Shown here: in pieces, positions 11,173-21,757 of the stretch
Numbering within the stretch: position 1 is the first letter of the stretch
How the letters are laid out: every line of letters starts with the position of its first letter
From: Hexactinellida sp. DTS-2022
Lineage: Eukaryota; Porifera; Hexactinellida
Length of the DNA: 64,000 nucleotides
Assembly: GCA_028753945.1 (NCBI GenBank)
Contig: JAPNXP010000005.1
Location: 992,001-1,056,000, forward strand
Direction: 5' to 3'
The notes under the pieces: model-generated
The model's input: only the letters and a program-made list of their open reading frames with translations
What the model was told of the DNA's origin: nothing
The model's database searches: none
Program-made: the position numbers and the translations under genes

Positions 11173-12374
11173 GTCGTATATTAAAGCGAATTGTTGTGTG
11201 TTTGTTTGGATGTTTGTCCGTAATTAATTGAAAAGATCATACTACCTAGAAAACTGAGATTTGGTATATAGGAGTAGTTTGTCATAGCCACATGTGTCTA
11301 TTGGTTTTCTGAACGAAATATTGTGAGTATGACATCATCCGGTAACCTTTTCCTTAATAGCTTTTGCAAATTTGACTCGATAAATTTTATATAAAAATAG
11401 ACAACACATAATGGAACATCTTTGTGAATATTATCAATTTATACGAATTTACATAACGAAAGTTATTAGTTCAAATGTGTCCTATTAATTGTAGCACTAT
11501 GTGGGTGATCTGATTTGTTTGGTTCCCAAGAATGCTCTAGAAGTTAACTTCTCGGATGTATTGTCTATTTATTACACTTATATTGGCTTCCTATAAATAC
11601 TATGAATGGAATTACGTGATTTCTAACCTATACTGAAAATTATGAAAATAAGTAATTTATTCATCTAAGATTTAGGTTGTGTGTAGTATTGATGAGATTT
11701 ATTATGTTTAATATTGCAATCAATTAAGTTAAATAATTCACTAACCCAGCTCCTGCAAAATGAATTGATTATGGTGAAATGTAGAAATGTTTATTACTAC
11801 TATCAATTAAATCAAATAGTTTGCAACCCTTGGATTTACCTCGCATAATAATGGTTTAATGTTGTGAGTATGACCGCGAAGGGGTCTTATTCTCATCTTT
11901 AAACCGTTACTATGCAGAGATTACACCCAGAGTTAGTAAATTACTTTGCAATACAATTACTGAAATATTTAATTGCGTATAATATACCAACCACAGGTCT
12001 CAATTTATTTGAGCTAACAAGCTAACCTTTTAATATAGCTGAACGAGCTACCCTTAAGAATTATTAAGCTATTAATTAACTAATAATTTATAACTATTTA
12101 GGAATGAGAATAACTTACATATCATAATTTCCCAAACAAATTACATTAACTAATCACAACTCAAAATGAATTTTTGGCTCGCGTTATTAAGTAATAGTGT
12201 GTAATTCACTAGCCACAGGTGAACTCATTAATAATATTGTTGCTTTTAGGGAGGGAAAGGCCGCGAAGCGGCCGTTAATTCTATCGCGTAGTGCCTAACA
12301 CGAACGAACAATAGTCGCGAAGGGACTTTTGTGAGAGAATGATCCGTCGCAAAGCGACCGAGACCGAAGGGCTC
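11173..12374 (+). mobile_element. Helitron-like element, family Z (full copy)
   Basis: Begins tatattaaagcgaattgttg, the family Z head seen also at 27903. It ends with the hairpin gtcgcaaagcgac, 13 more bases and ctcg at 12374, followed by T. A GC hairpin about 10 nt before the 3' end and insertion between A and T are Helitron traits, although the usual terminus is CTRR rather than CTCG. The body matches 25777-27055 in reverse complement. No Rep/helicase gene is present. Confidence 0.6.
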
Positions 12375-12439
12375 GTGATTAGAAATAGAAATAGGAATTT
12401 TCGGAGTATTTACGATACTATATTTTGAATCATTTACAC

Positions 12440-12975
12440 TGTAAAATGTTTAAAGTGTTTCTTATGAAACACATATTCACTTACAAACAACTAACATAAT
12501 AATAAATTAATAACAGTCAATTATCAAGCAGTTAGTAGTTAGGCTTGTGTAATGTGTTCTTTATCATATACTATAGTGCAATTACAATATGGAGAAGATG
12601 GCTTATTTATGTAAATAATCGTTAATAAAACCTAGAGTTGGTTAGCGACCTATTCATTTTAATTGATAAATAGAAAGAACATCCTTAGGAGAATACAACC
12701 TCTGAAATTTCAATAACTAATTCGAATTATTAAAGAGTCACTGGACCAGAACACAAATTTCGATATAACTGACGAACAAAAGCGAAATTGAGAAATCGTG
12801 CTTCGAGATGATCATCTCCAGGAAATTTTATATCTCCTGTCCAAATTTGAAATCTCTATCACCAATGGTCTATTCTGGCCATCGCGTACGGCCGGCCGGA
12901 AGTCCGACAGAGATAAATTCAATACTGTGCATATATAGTATAAAACTATAGTAGGACCCCACTATAACGTTTTTA
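12440..12975 (+). repeat. Repeat R12, uninterrupted copy
   Basis: Inverted relative to the split copy at 2985-3421 plus 7372-7445. Near 12535-12550 it preserves the unoccupied T2 target. Ends at gtttttac, next to the palindromic units. Confidence 0.75.
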
Positions 12976-13262
12976 CTGTGCCGACTATACTATAGTATAG
13001 TGGCCCAGTTCTAATCTTACTGCCTTGGTTAGTTATTAGTATTACTGTGCCGACTATACTATAGTATATTATTACTGTGCCGACTATACTATAGTATAGT
13101 TAAATCACTGCCCTTTTTTACTGTGCCGACTTTACCTTAGTATAGTAGCCCAGTATTTAAATCACTGCCTTTATTACTGTTCCGACTATACTATAGTATA
13201 GTGGCTCAATATTGAAATCACTGCCTTTTTACTGTGCCGACTATACTATAGTATAGTGGCCC
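12976..13262 (+). repeat. Palindromic-unit cluster (head of repeat X)
   Basis: About six units of roughly 50-60 bp built as tactgtgccgac, the palindrome ctatactatagtatag, then gtggcccag and actgcctt. The same unit recurs in either orientation at 32658-32690, 33700-33910, 34790-35130, 46440-46480, 49355-49395, 50810-50850 and 52642-52810. Confidence 0.9.
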
Positions 13263-13448
13263 AGTTCTAATCTTACTGCCTTGGTTGATTTTTTAGTCCG
13301 TATCCGCTCTACAAGCCAGAGTTAGATTTCTCCGGGTCTCAAAATTTTAGCATCGGTGTCCCATATGTTACAGATATGCATCTCGAGCCAAATTTTTGAA
13401 AAACCATTTTTAAAATACCACTTTGACACCTTTGAAAATTTGTCTGGT
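13263..13448 (+). repeat. Repeat X body, left half (interrupted by the P element)
   Basis: Matches 33916-34110 (shared end acacctttcaaaatttgtc). It breaks at 13449 and resumes at 23563 with cataactcaaa, as the intact copy at 34085-34105 shows. Confidence 0.75.
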
Positions 13449-13696
13449 CATAGCCTACTATACATAAGGCCTGTTGTTATCGTATTTTGAGGCGCTATCG
13501 TATATTGAGGCGCTTGTATTAACGGACCAGGGATATTCACTGATAACTTAATCTATCGTATTTTGAGTCACTTTCGATATATGTAAGTGAATAATAAATG
13601 TAATTTTATCATATAAGATCTGATTCAATAAAACACCACCTTGATTAAAATCTCTCATTGTTTATTAAATTTTCCATTAATTAACAATTTTCTGAT

Positions 13697-15900
13697 ATGG
13701 ATGCTTCCGAATATGAAGCCATCATCCAGTTTCTGTCTGAAGAAGTTTACCCCGAGGCAATAAGAGATTCACGGAGGGACAAATGGAACTTCAAGAGAAA
13801 ATGTTCTTGTTATTTACTTGCAGAACCCCATAAACTACACAAGGTATGCTGATTCATATTTATTTTATAAATCAATTACGTGTATTTTAATTATTTTAAC
13901 CAGGAACTTGAGTTATATTGGTATATGAGAATATTGTTTATTCCTTAATAATAACGTGGCCCACTAAGATAATAAAAATTCATAAACACTTACATCAAAA
14001 ACTTTGAAGCTGATTGCTGATATATTCCTATATTTATTTAGATTGTGAAAATAAGAGGCAGTGATACGAATTTAGAAGTCCCACCACACTCCCATATGGG
14101 TGATATTTTTCACAAATTTCACGACCAGGTAGGTCATCCAGGAATGAATGCAACTGTGTATGCAATTCAGCAAAGGTATACCTGGCCTGGGATGTACAAA
14201 GAAATTGAGCATTATGTAAGTTCAACATATAAAGATTGTGATATAATATGCTGGAAATTTAATGATTGTTCCCTAATGAATTATAATATACCTATATTAA
14301 AAAGGTGAAGACTTGTCACACTTGCCAAATAACAGCATCCTTAGCCCCACAACCTTAGAAAAAATTACAGCCAATACCACCACCATCCAATACCTGGAAG
14401 CATATTGGAATGGATCTTATTTGTGACCTTGGTGAAAGTGAAGAAGGGTATAAACATATTCTGGTGACTGTGTGTTACTTGAGTAAATATGTTGTTGCAC
14501 GCACCCTCAAAACTAAAACCTCAGAAGAAGTTGTCCGGAACCTTAAAGACATTTATTTGGTTATGGGTTTACCCAACATTATACAGCACTACCAAGGGAA
14601 GGAGTTCACTAGTGGTGTAAGATATTAAATTATCTGTTTTTAATTAATAATGTAATTATATCTACAAGTATACTACAGTAATGAGTCGATTAATCTTTAA
14701 TATATTTCTAGATGTTTCAAGAGTTTCATCAGAAGCTGCAAGTTGAAAACCGTAAGACACGTGCTTATCATCCCATGGCTAACGGCTTAGTAGAAGCACA
14801 TAACAAGATCCTCAAAAAGTAAGAGAGTGATGAATATTTATCAATATGGTGCAAATAGGAATTACTAATAGTACTTCGTTTATTCAAATGCTTTATTTTA
14901 GAAAATTGGTTAAAATGGAGGCGGAGAGTGGCGATCATTGGTCGAAGTTACTCAAATCAGCAGTTTTAGCGATTAACTCTACGAAGAAGAGATCCCATGG
15001 TAAAACTGCTTTTAAAGTTATGTGGGGACGACAATCCAGACATGAAGATCTGCTTTCAGTCATCAATAACCTGAAGGTTGACAGTCAGGGAGATTTTGAG
15101 GCGGAGGAAGAAATATTTGCTCAAGTATCTTCATCACAAGATGAGTTAGAAGACATAGACGAAGTTTTTTCTCCTCCTTTGGAACAACCGCTGGAAGAAG
15201 TTAGTACTTTTGATAAGTGTCGAAACATTACGAATGAAAAAGCGATTGATTCCATCAAATTTGAGCAACTCAAACAGAAAATACAGTATGATAAAAAAGT
15301 CAACGAAAGGCGGTAAGTTTAGCTTTGTTGATTAATGTATTAGTGTTTACCTAATAGCAAGGAGAAAATTGATTCAACTTTTTTGCTTGCTAATAATGCG
15401 AATTTCACTGTACGTACAGTGTGCGCCTAATAGCAAGTTATTTTCACTCCCCAAGCGAGCATTTAATTAATGTTAATTCTGTTCCTATAATAACAAGTTC
15501 GCCTATTTGCAAGTAATTGCTTGCAAAATTCGATTTGCTATTACGCGAACAACTTTTACTTAATATAAGTATTGTCTATAGTTCTCCTCTGAACAAGGGT
15601 GACATAATCTTATATACCAATATTTCCAAACAAAAAAAGTTGCCCAACACAAAGCACCAACCAAAATATTTGGGCCCACACACTGTGTCAGAGGTAAGTG
15701 AAAGTAATGTCATAATATCAACAGGAAGGAAACGAGATAGGAAAATTCCTATTCATACTGTGCGACCTTACTTTGAAAGAACTGCTAAGCCCCGAGAATC
15801 TACCGATTTTCCCGATTGCAAGAAGCAAAGAATAGACTCCCCACAGGTAAATTTAGTAATTCTACATAGTAATTCTAGTAATGAAATATTTTGACTCAAA
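13697..15900 (+). pseudogene. Ginger-type integrase, multi-exon, damaged
   Basis: The product would be a gypsy-like integrase acting as a DNA transposase. Predicted exons: 13697-about 13843 (MDASEYEAIIQFL...); about 14041-14216; about 14306-14617; about 14713-14818; about 14902-15312; and a last one ending near 15846. An H2C2 zinc region spans exons 2 and 3 (FHKFHDQVGHPG ... CHTCQ). The DDE core has the first acid in IGMDLI, a disrupted second site HYQGKEF where HDQGKEF is expected (Asp to Tyr), and the third in NGLVEAHNK. A GPY/F-like domain follows (GDIILYTN...KYLGPHTVSEV). Exon 3 also has a stop (TAG near 14359). Either lesion alone should abolish activity. Intron-rich integrases of this type are closer to Ginger and the KRBA2-like domesticated family than to LTR retroelements, and no reverse transcriptase is present. 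Confidence 0.8.
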
Positions 15901-15931
15901 TCATTACAAATTCATTTTTAGAAACAAAATA

Positions 15932-16074
15932 CTTATATGGAGCTGAGTTACTGGTAACTGAAGTAGGTTTTTATTTATGTATAAATTTCATTTCTGAGCT
16001 TATGGGTCTTTTAAAATTGTTTCACTTCCTTAGTATATGGCAGTTCAGTTACCAGTAACTGAGCTCCATATAAG
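15932..16074. mobile_element. 143-bp MITE, copy 2 (inside the Ginger-like element)
   Basis: Same termini and TA flanks as 6606-6745; the two copies differ at few positions. It lies in a predicted intron (about 15847-16087) of the integrase/OTU region. Confidence 0.8.
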
Positions 16075-16500
16075 TAATCTGTTTTAGAAATGTCAAGATT
16101 TCTTTGGTTTCTCAAAAGAATCCATATTTGCTCACCTTCATAACTTGAAAGTAAGGATGTTATTGATTAACAATTCATATTTTGGTGATACGTACTTCTT
16201 AATTAATACTAATTATGTATAAACATGATCTCTAAAAGAATCTGTAAACATCCTGTCTGTTTACTCTATAAACTTTTCACCCAAATTAGGAACTTCTACA
16301 TCAAAACATAAGAGCGGGTACATTTATCACACCTCTCCACGAAGAGTTGCATAGGAAGCTCTACGTAAAGCATGACTATACTGCTAATACCTTACTGTTC
16401 CAGTTTATGAATTCCATCAGTGAAGAGCAAATTGTAAGTTTCATTCTCAAGCTCAATGTACATGATTCAATAGTTTTTTTTTGCATGTAGAATTAATCAC

Positions 16501-16523
16501 ACGATGCAACAAAGTTGCATCGT
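16501..16523. other. Perfect short hairpin
   Basis: Arms acgatgcaac and gttgcatcgt enclose a 3-nt loop in an intron-like part of the Ginger-like element. It may be a remnant of a small palindromic insertion. Confidence 0.5.
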
Positions 16524-16569
16524 ATATGTTGAGCTTAATTATTCATATGCTGATTTTAATTGCGAAATA

Positions 16570-16720
16570 CAGTAGAACCTCATTGATACGAACAACAATC
16601 AAAATGCGTTCGCCTTCAGCTGGGATTAGTCTTTACCAATGTTATTTGTATTGAAAAGGCTTTTAAGGGAACTGTAATAGAGTTCGTATTAATCGTGTTC
16701 GTACTAACGAGGTTCTACTG
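16570..16720. mobile_element. Pogo-like MITE, 151 bp
   Basis: Termini cagtagaacctc at both ends in inverted orientation, with inner motif tacgaac, flanked by TA on each side. Related termini occur at 29342, 51095 and 62842. Confidence 0.85.
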
Positions 16721-16778
16721 TATATTGAATCTGTGGTTATAAATTGACAAATTATAATGTTTAGAAGAGAGATATAAT

Positions 16779-18367
16779 AGCGACTGTATTGAGTTGGACA
16801 CCAGATTTTTTCCCTGAATTTACGACTATCCATTCTGCTAGATACACATTCAAAGTATTGTATTTTGTGGTAAGTAGTATCCATTATTATAGTATAGTAG
16901 TAAATTTAATGATGTATTCTATCAAAATAGGCGATGGAATACTTAAATACATGTTATGGGAAACCTTTCCAGTTAACATCTCGATGCATGTTATAGACAC
17001 GTATCCACAAGATCCAAAGGTTACTATTATTACTGAAAGTTGGCAGCGCAGTGCATGCGATATGTTGGGACTAACCTTTGAGTCAGTCATCAAGCAGCCG
17101 TACAATATCGTTGGACAACCACTTAGAAATTTCGAGCCATGGCAAACAGAAAGTATTGGTCGCGATGGTAACTGTCTATTCCGCTGTCTCTCTCAAATAC
17201 TCACTGGAAACCAAATCAACCACCTAAAACTACGCTCGATTATATCTCGGTATATCGAAAGTGAGGGAATAACAAAACTTGATCGATATTTTAAATCCAA
17301 GCAAACAACACCATCCAATTACTTGCATTTTGAAAGCCCTATCTATCTTGAAGGGATATGGGGAAGTGACGTAGAAATTATGTGTGCTTCAGCTATTCTG
17401 GATGCAGATATCTACATCGCCAATTATGATTATATACCGGAAGGATCTATAATTCGAGAAGTTCGTTGTAGCTTACTCAGAGCTACCGCCAACCCGACTG
17501 CCACTCTATATATTGCAAATTACTGCAACCACTACGAACCAGTTACTACAATGCTAAACAGTCTTACTCCTACTTATGGAAATATCTCAGATGAAGCCCA
17601 ACTAGTGGAATAAATGATACCTCCAGATATATTCGAAAGCGCTCAAAGGCAAGGTACATCGAACCTTGTGGGGACCTCTGCTCGAGGTTATTCAGGCAAC
17701 GCAATCCCTATCATGGTGAGCCCAGATAATGGGAACGCGACCTGCAACGGCACATCCCCAGTGGCGAATTCTTACGTAACACTCAACCAACCAGAGTAAC
17801 CGCGTACGTTCGTACGGTACGGTACGGAGAGTCTCCGTACCGTATTATTTCGTACGGTACGTCGTACGGTACGCAATAATACGTTGTGAACAATTAACAA
17901 TATATACAAGTATTTCTATAATTCGAAAAATAATTAATAAACAAGGATCTAATCTATTATAGTTCGAAATTATGCGATTACAAATTAACAATTCGGTACC
18001 TAATAATCTGATCGCGCACGCTAAAAACTATACTTTGGTATCAACCAAATCTGCTAAATAAAAATACCACAAAGTTCAAACCAATACAAAGGCAAGTTGA
18101 ATTTTCTACTAAGAATCGATAGTTAGTTAATCTTGATAATTTTACCTAACTTATTATTCGATTAAAAAAAAGAATCAAGTGCTAAAGATAAGATTCTATA
18201 CTATCATTAAAGAAGTACGTACGGAGTGCGTACTAAGTCCGTACCGTACCGTACAGTACGCCGTACGCGGTTACTCTGCAACCAACACTCCTCCATCTAA
18301 AGTGTATTGCGGGAAAGGCAACGCAACTGACGAGTCCAAGCCAGGACGAAACACAAAGAATATCAGA
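16779..18367 (+). pseudogene. OTU-family cysteine protease region of the Ginger-like element
   Basis: OTU proteases remove ubiquitin from substrates. The main stretch has the catalytic signature GRDGNCLFRCLS (Asp and Cys at about 17164-17175) and a C-terminal His in NYCNHYEPV (about 17530). An upstream segment (LSWTPDFFPEF) ends at a donor-like gtaagt at 16870; an acceptor-like atag ends at 16930, but joining these shifts phase, so a small indel or another splice choice is needed. Smaller exon-like pieces at about 16088-16150 and 16289-16433 could link it to the integrase exons. The frame stops at 17613, and a tail (17614-18367) is interrupted by the 17793-18277 element. The catalytic Cys, His and Asp all appear present. 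Whether integrase and OTU form one protein is open. Confidence 0.7.
17793..18277. mobile_element. TIR element rich in tacg palindromes
   Basis: Inverted termini agagtaaccgcgtac, followed inside by many cgtacggtacg motifs near both ends and an AT-rich core. A Ser-rich reading frame continues across the insertion (after NQPE, to SATNTPPSK), so it appears to have landed in the tail of the OTU gene. No clear TSD and no gene inside. Confidence 0.7.
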
Positions 18368-18387
18368 TGAGTTGTAAGCAGGGGATG

Positions 18388-18800
18388 AAAAGGTTCACGA
18401 ACGGACTTAATAAACCCAATTCAGTTCATTTCAAATTAACGCACGTTCAATTCGTTCACGTTCACCTCATAACTTCAACACCAGTGCAGCGTTCGTTCAG
18501 TTCGTTCAATGGGCTGACCTTCGTTCGTTCAGTTCGTTCAATTCGTTCGATCAGTTCGTTCAGTTCAGATGAGTTGGTGGTGGTTATTAGGTATGAAAAG
18601 TAGTGATCTATTTATATTTTTACTTTTCTAGTGATATATTTATATTCTACGTATGGATTAATGATTCAGTATTTCTAATTTATCGATATTCAGTTTAATT
18701 CTTTGAACTTCTTTCAGTTCGTTCGTTCAACTACCGTTCAGGCAACCGTTGGCGTTCGTTCAGCGTAAATGACATAAATGTTCAAGTTCAATAAGTTCGT
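18388..18800 (+). repeat. Degenerate gttcgttcag minisatellite
   Basis: Many irregular copies of gttcgttca around 18440-18570 and 18715-18790, then the related palindromic gaacgaatattc pieces near 18845 and 19100-19145. It could be the subterminal repeats of a decayed element; no boundary found. Confidence 0.6.
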
Positions 18801-19161
18801 TCTGAAACAAATTTTCGAAATGTAACGAAGGAATCTTTTTCAAAGCGAACGAATATTATAATATTTGTTCGTTTTTATGGCTAAGCATAAATCTAATTCA
18901 AGAGTCTAAATACAGTGGAAAATAGTTATTTGTTCATGTTACAATAGTTCAATCGTAGTGATAAAGTATTAGACACAAGTTAATTATTACAAAGGCTATT
19001 AGTTTAGGTAGGAATTTATATTTACTATCTCTCCAATCTAAACAAAAGTCATGTTGTTATCGAAAAGGAGTCAACGAATTTCCGGTTCAATCTAATATTC
19101 TTTCAAACGAATATTCGTGTATTCATTTCGAACGAATATTCGAATTAGCCCTAGTTAAATA
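18801..19161. other. No gene; scattered gaacgaatattc motifs
   Basis: AT-rich. Two copies of cgaatattcg occur near 19110-19145. Confidence 0.4.
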
Positions 19162-19232
19162 CAGTCGACTCCGCTTTTAATTGGGTAACTTTGATCCGAG
19201 GATAGTTTTACCCAATTCAGCAGAATCGACTG
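19162..19232. mobile_element. Pogo-like mini element, 71 bp
   Basis: Inverted termini cagtcgactc and cagtcgattc with inner ttgggtaa arms. TA precedes the left end; the right flank is AT rather than TA. Confidence 0.5.
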
Positions 19233-19865
19233 ATGTATGTGGTTTGTCTGAGCTGCGTCTGGTTTATATAGTTTAGTATTATGTAATTACAATAGTTACG
19301 CTATATATGAGTACCTGCTATCTGGTATTCACCACCAGCTTAGGGTTAGGAGAGTAATAATTATCAGCTAGGTTATAGCGGTACTGGTATAGTGTAGCTG
19401 TTGTATTGTATGTGTTCTGTCTAAACTGTGTATATTTACAGGCTAACAGATAATTCTTCCCTTTAGACATTAATTTTGTATATGCTTTTGTAATTTGTAT
19501 CATAAATATAGTGTATTTTTGTAATACATCCGCTGATTTCGCATTGCAAACCTTGTTATGTATAAGCATTTATGATATATGTAGTTATGTATATGTAGTT
19601 ATGTTTAGTTTGGAGTTTGGGTTTAGTAATCAACATTTATTTAATCTAATCGGATCGTATTAACAGTAGACATGTTCAGATCGTTGGAATAGTATATTAC
19701 AATAAATTAAAGATACCTGGAGCAGAAAGAAATATTATCTAAAACAATTTAAGATAAAATGTAAATGAGTAGGAAATTGCATTTATAGTAGCGTATCAGT
19801 CTATCAGAGGGCCTCATAATATCCTAGTATAACTTGCAATAGCACATCCATGGTTAATACAAGTG
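19233..19865. other. No gene seen
   Basis: AT-rich interior of the Ginger-like element between its genes and its right-hand repeats. The open frame at 19318-19569 on the minus strand has no recognisable motif. Confidence 0.4.
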
Positions 19866-20085
19866 TATCATACAAGCGCCTCAAAATACGATACAGAGCG
19901 CCTCATAATACCATAGTATAACTTGTAATAGCACATCCATGGTTTATACAAGTGTATCATACAAGCGCCTCAAAATACGATACAGAGCGCCTCATAATAC
20001 CATAGTATAACTTGTAATAGCACATCCATGGTTTATACAAGTGTATCATACAAGCGCCTCATTATACGATAGCGCCTCATTATAC
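19866..20085 (+). repeat. Three 83-bp subterminal repeats of the Ginger-like element
   Basis: Each unit has gcgcctca twice, then agcacatccatggtt. The inverted gaggcgct pair at 13489-13513 is the left-end counterpart. These are probable transposase binding sites. Confidence 0.75.
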
Positions 20086-20423
20086 GATACAACAGGCCTA
20101 ACATCAAAATGTGGATTTCGGAACAGGGATGGGTTAGCCGATATGAATTGATTTCGAAGGGAATATCATTTATTGGCTATTTCTGATACTAAATAGACTA
20201 TAATATGCCAAACCAACCATAAAATTGGTCAATTTGCAACCAGGGTTGATTTTGAAGATGAAATTATTAATAACCCATAATGTATATATTCATTAATGTA
20301 CATATATAAGCATTTATCTAAAAATTTGTATTTCCACTAATAACTCGTTATTTCTCACTATTTCTCTTTATTAATCCACCTTTCTGATACTTTCCAATCT
20401 GTTTCCGTTTACCTAGCTATTAT

Positions 20424-21240
20424 CATGCCCAACAACTGTTCTGCACCAGGTTGTAAAAGCAATTATGACCCAACCGACAGGATACCTGTGTTCAAGATGC
20501 CACAGACGCCGGATGAACTGAGACATGGTTACGAGCGCTACACAGAGATGATATAGATGAACTGAAAGTCGTGTATTTGTGCTCAAAAATTTTTAGAGAA
20601 GATGAAGTCGAAACAACACACAAAGTTCCCAATGGAGACGGAAGTTATCGAGAAATACCAAGAAACCGTCCTAAGCTGAAAGATGGAGCTGTGCCAACTA
20701 TTTTACCAGGATGTCCACGGTACTATTCATCTCATACTGCCACCAAACGCACACGTCTATCTCTAGAGGACAAGGATGACGAACTCTCTATCAAGCAGTC
20801 AAACTAAGTCTAGAGTCAGATGTCGAAGAGAATGAAAAGTTCAAGATCCACAGTTTCCATGATTTACAACTAAGTTACCCTTACTCTCAATTGCTAGTAT
20901 ATGGTCTACGTGGTATCCCGACGAATATACATTAATTTTTATGCGTCCTCGTATAGATAGTTGTAAGATTGAAGTTAATACGTACTTATCGGTAAATTTT
21001 GACTTGTCCGTCAAAGTTTTTCATAATGGTATAAATCTTCCAATTTCTATCGTAACGCTATGTGATGTTCGACAAATTGATTCACTTCTAATTGAAATTT
21101 CTATTCCGCCATCTGCACCCAAAATCTCTGATAATATTTCCACTAATTTTGATAACACATCTCATATCGCATCTGCGGAAAGTCACAGTGCTGCCAACCT
21201 AAAATATCCCAAAAGTGGGACCTGTGGCGGGAGTTTCATC
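20424..21240 (+). pseudogene. P-element transposase, THAP domain and N-terminal part
   Basis: MPNNCSAPGCKSNY at 20424 starts a THAP zinc finger (C-x4-C). A single frameshift near 20520 moves the rest to another frame, where WLRALHRDDIDELK and LCSKIF follow. In THAP domains the last zinc ligands are C-x2-H; here the His position is Ile, so zinc binding is probably impaired. The THAP domain binds the element ends. A further frame change occurs between 20806 and 20905. From 20905 the text STWYPDEYTLIFM to SHIASAESH resembles the linker region of P transposases. The frame is then cut by the hAT element at 21186. It is upstream of and collinear with the catalytic part at 21758. Confidence 0.75.
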
Positions 21241-21729
21241 TAAAAGCGGGAGGTAGATACTCTAAAAGCGGGAGGTCAGTATTTTTGTTAAATTAGCAAG
21301 AATACCTGAATAGAAGGCATTATAAAAACATTTTTCTACCTGTCAATTAGTTTCTACCCTCTCATATTGAAATATAAGGTAGCAGTGAGCATTTTAATAT
21401 TATTATAAAATGTATAAATAAATAAAAATTTCCTAAATGATGTGTTATAAAAATTTCGTAAATGATGTGTCAGAATGGAAAATTGGAAATACAAGATAAT
21501 ATACAGAATTATGGTATTTTAAAAGAGACAAATTTGTTTCTGGGGTTAGAGTGAATTAGTTAAGTGAAAACTTCTAAAATATATTGCTTGTAATTATAAA
21601 ATTCAGATTCTAATATTTACATATACAATCATCCAAAAAGCGGGAGGTTTGAGAGGGGAGGCGGGAGAGCGGGAGGAAACATCAAAAAGCGGGACCCTCC
21701 CGCCGAAAGCGGGAGGGTTGGCAGCACTG
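21186..21729. mobile_element. hAT element (cagtgctgccaacc) inside the P gene
   Basis: Inverted termini cagtgctgccaacc. Flanks share aagtca (21180-21185 and 21730-21735). Internal repeats of aaagcgggagg lie near both ends. The P reading frame resumes right after it (HIQQVIDNMYDGK), so the insertion is younger than the P element. Same family type as 62201-63454. Confidence 0.8.
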
Positions 21730-21757
21730 AAGTCATATCCAACAAGTTATTGATAAT

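Larger units (their letters stand above)
13472..20094 (+). mobile_element. Ginger-like DNA transposon with integrase and OTU exons
   Basis: Ends tgttgttatcg on the left and cgatacaaca on the right, TGT...ACA as in integrase-type elements, with a 4-bp TSD ggcc (13468-13471 and 20095-20098). Inner termini share the gaggcgct motif on both sides, and the right end has three 83-bp repeats. It sits inside the left terminal repeat of the P element. It carries an intron-containing integrase region and an OTU region on the plus strand. Five small insertions or hairpins lie within. Confidence 0.8.

Noticed and set aside
14045..15900. LTR retrotransposon pol
   Set aside because: No reverse transcriptase, RNase H or LTRs; integrase exons are split by introns and bounded by a TGT...ACA element with inverted ends.
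19318..19569. Minus-strand 83-codon frame
   Set aside because: AT-rich sequence without motif or coding bias that I can see.
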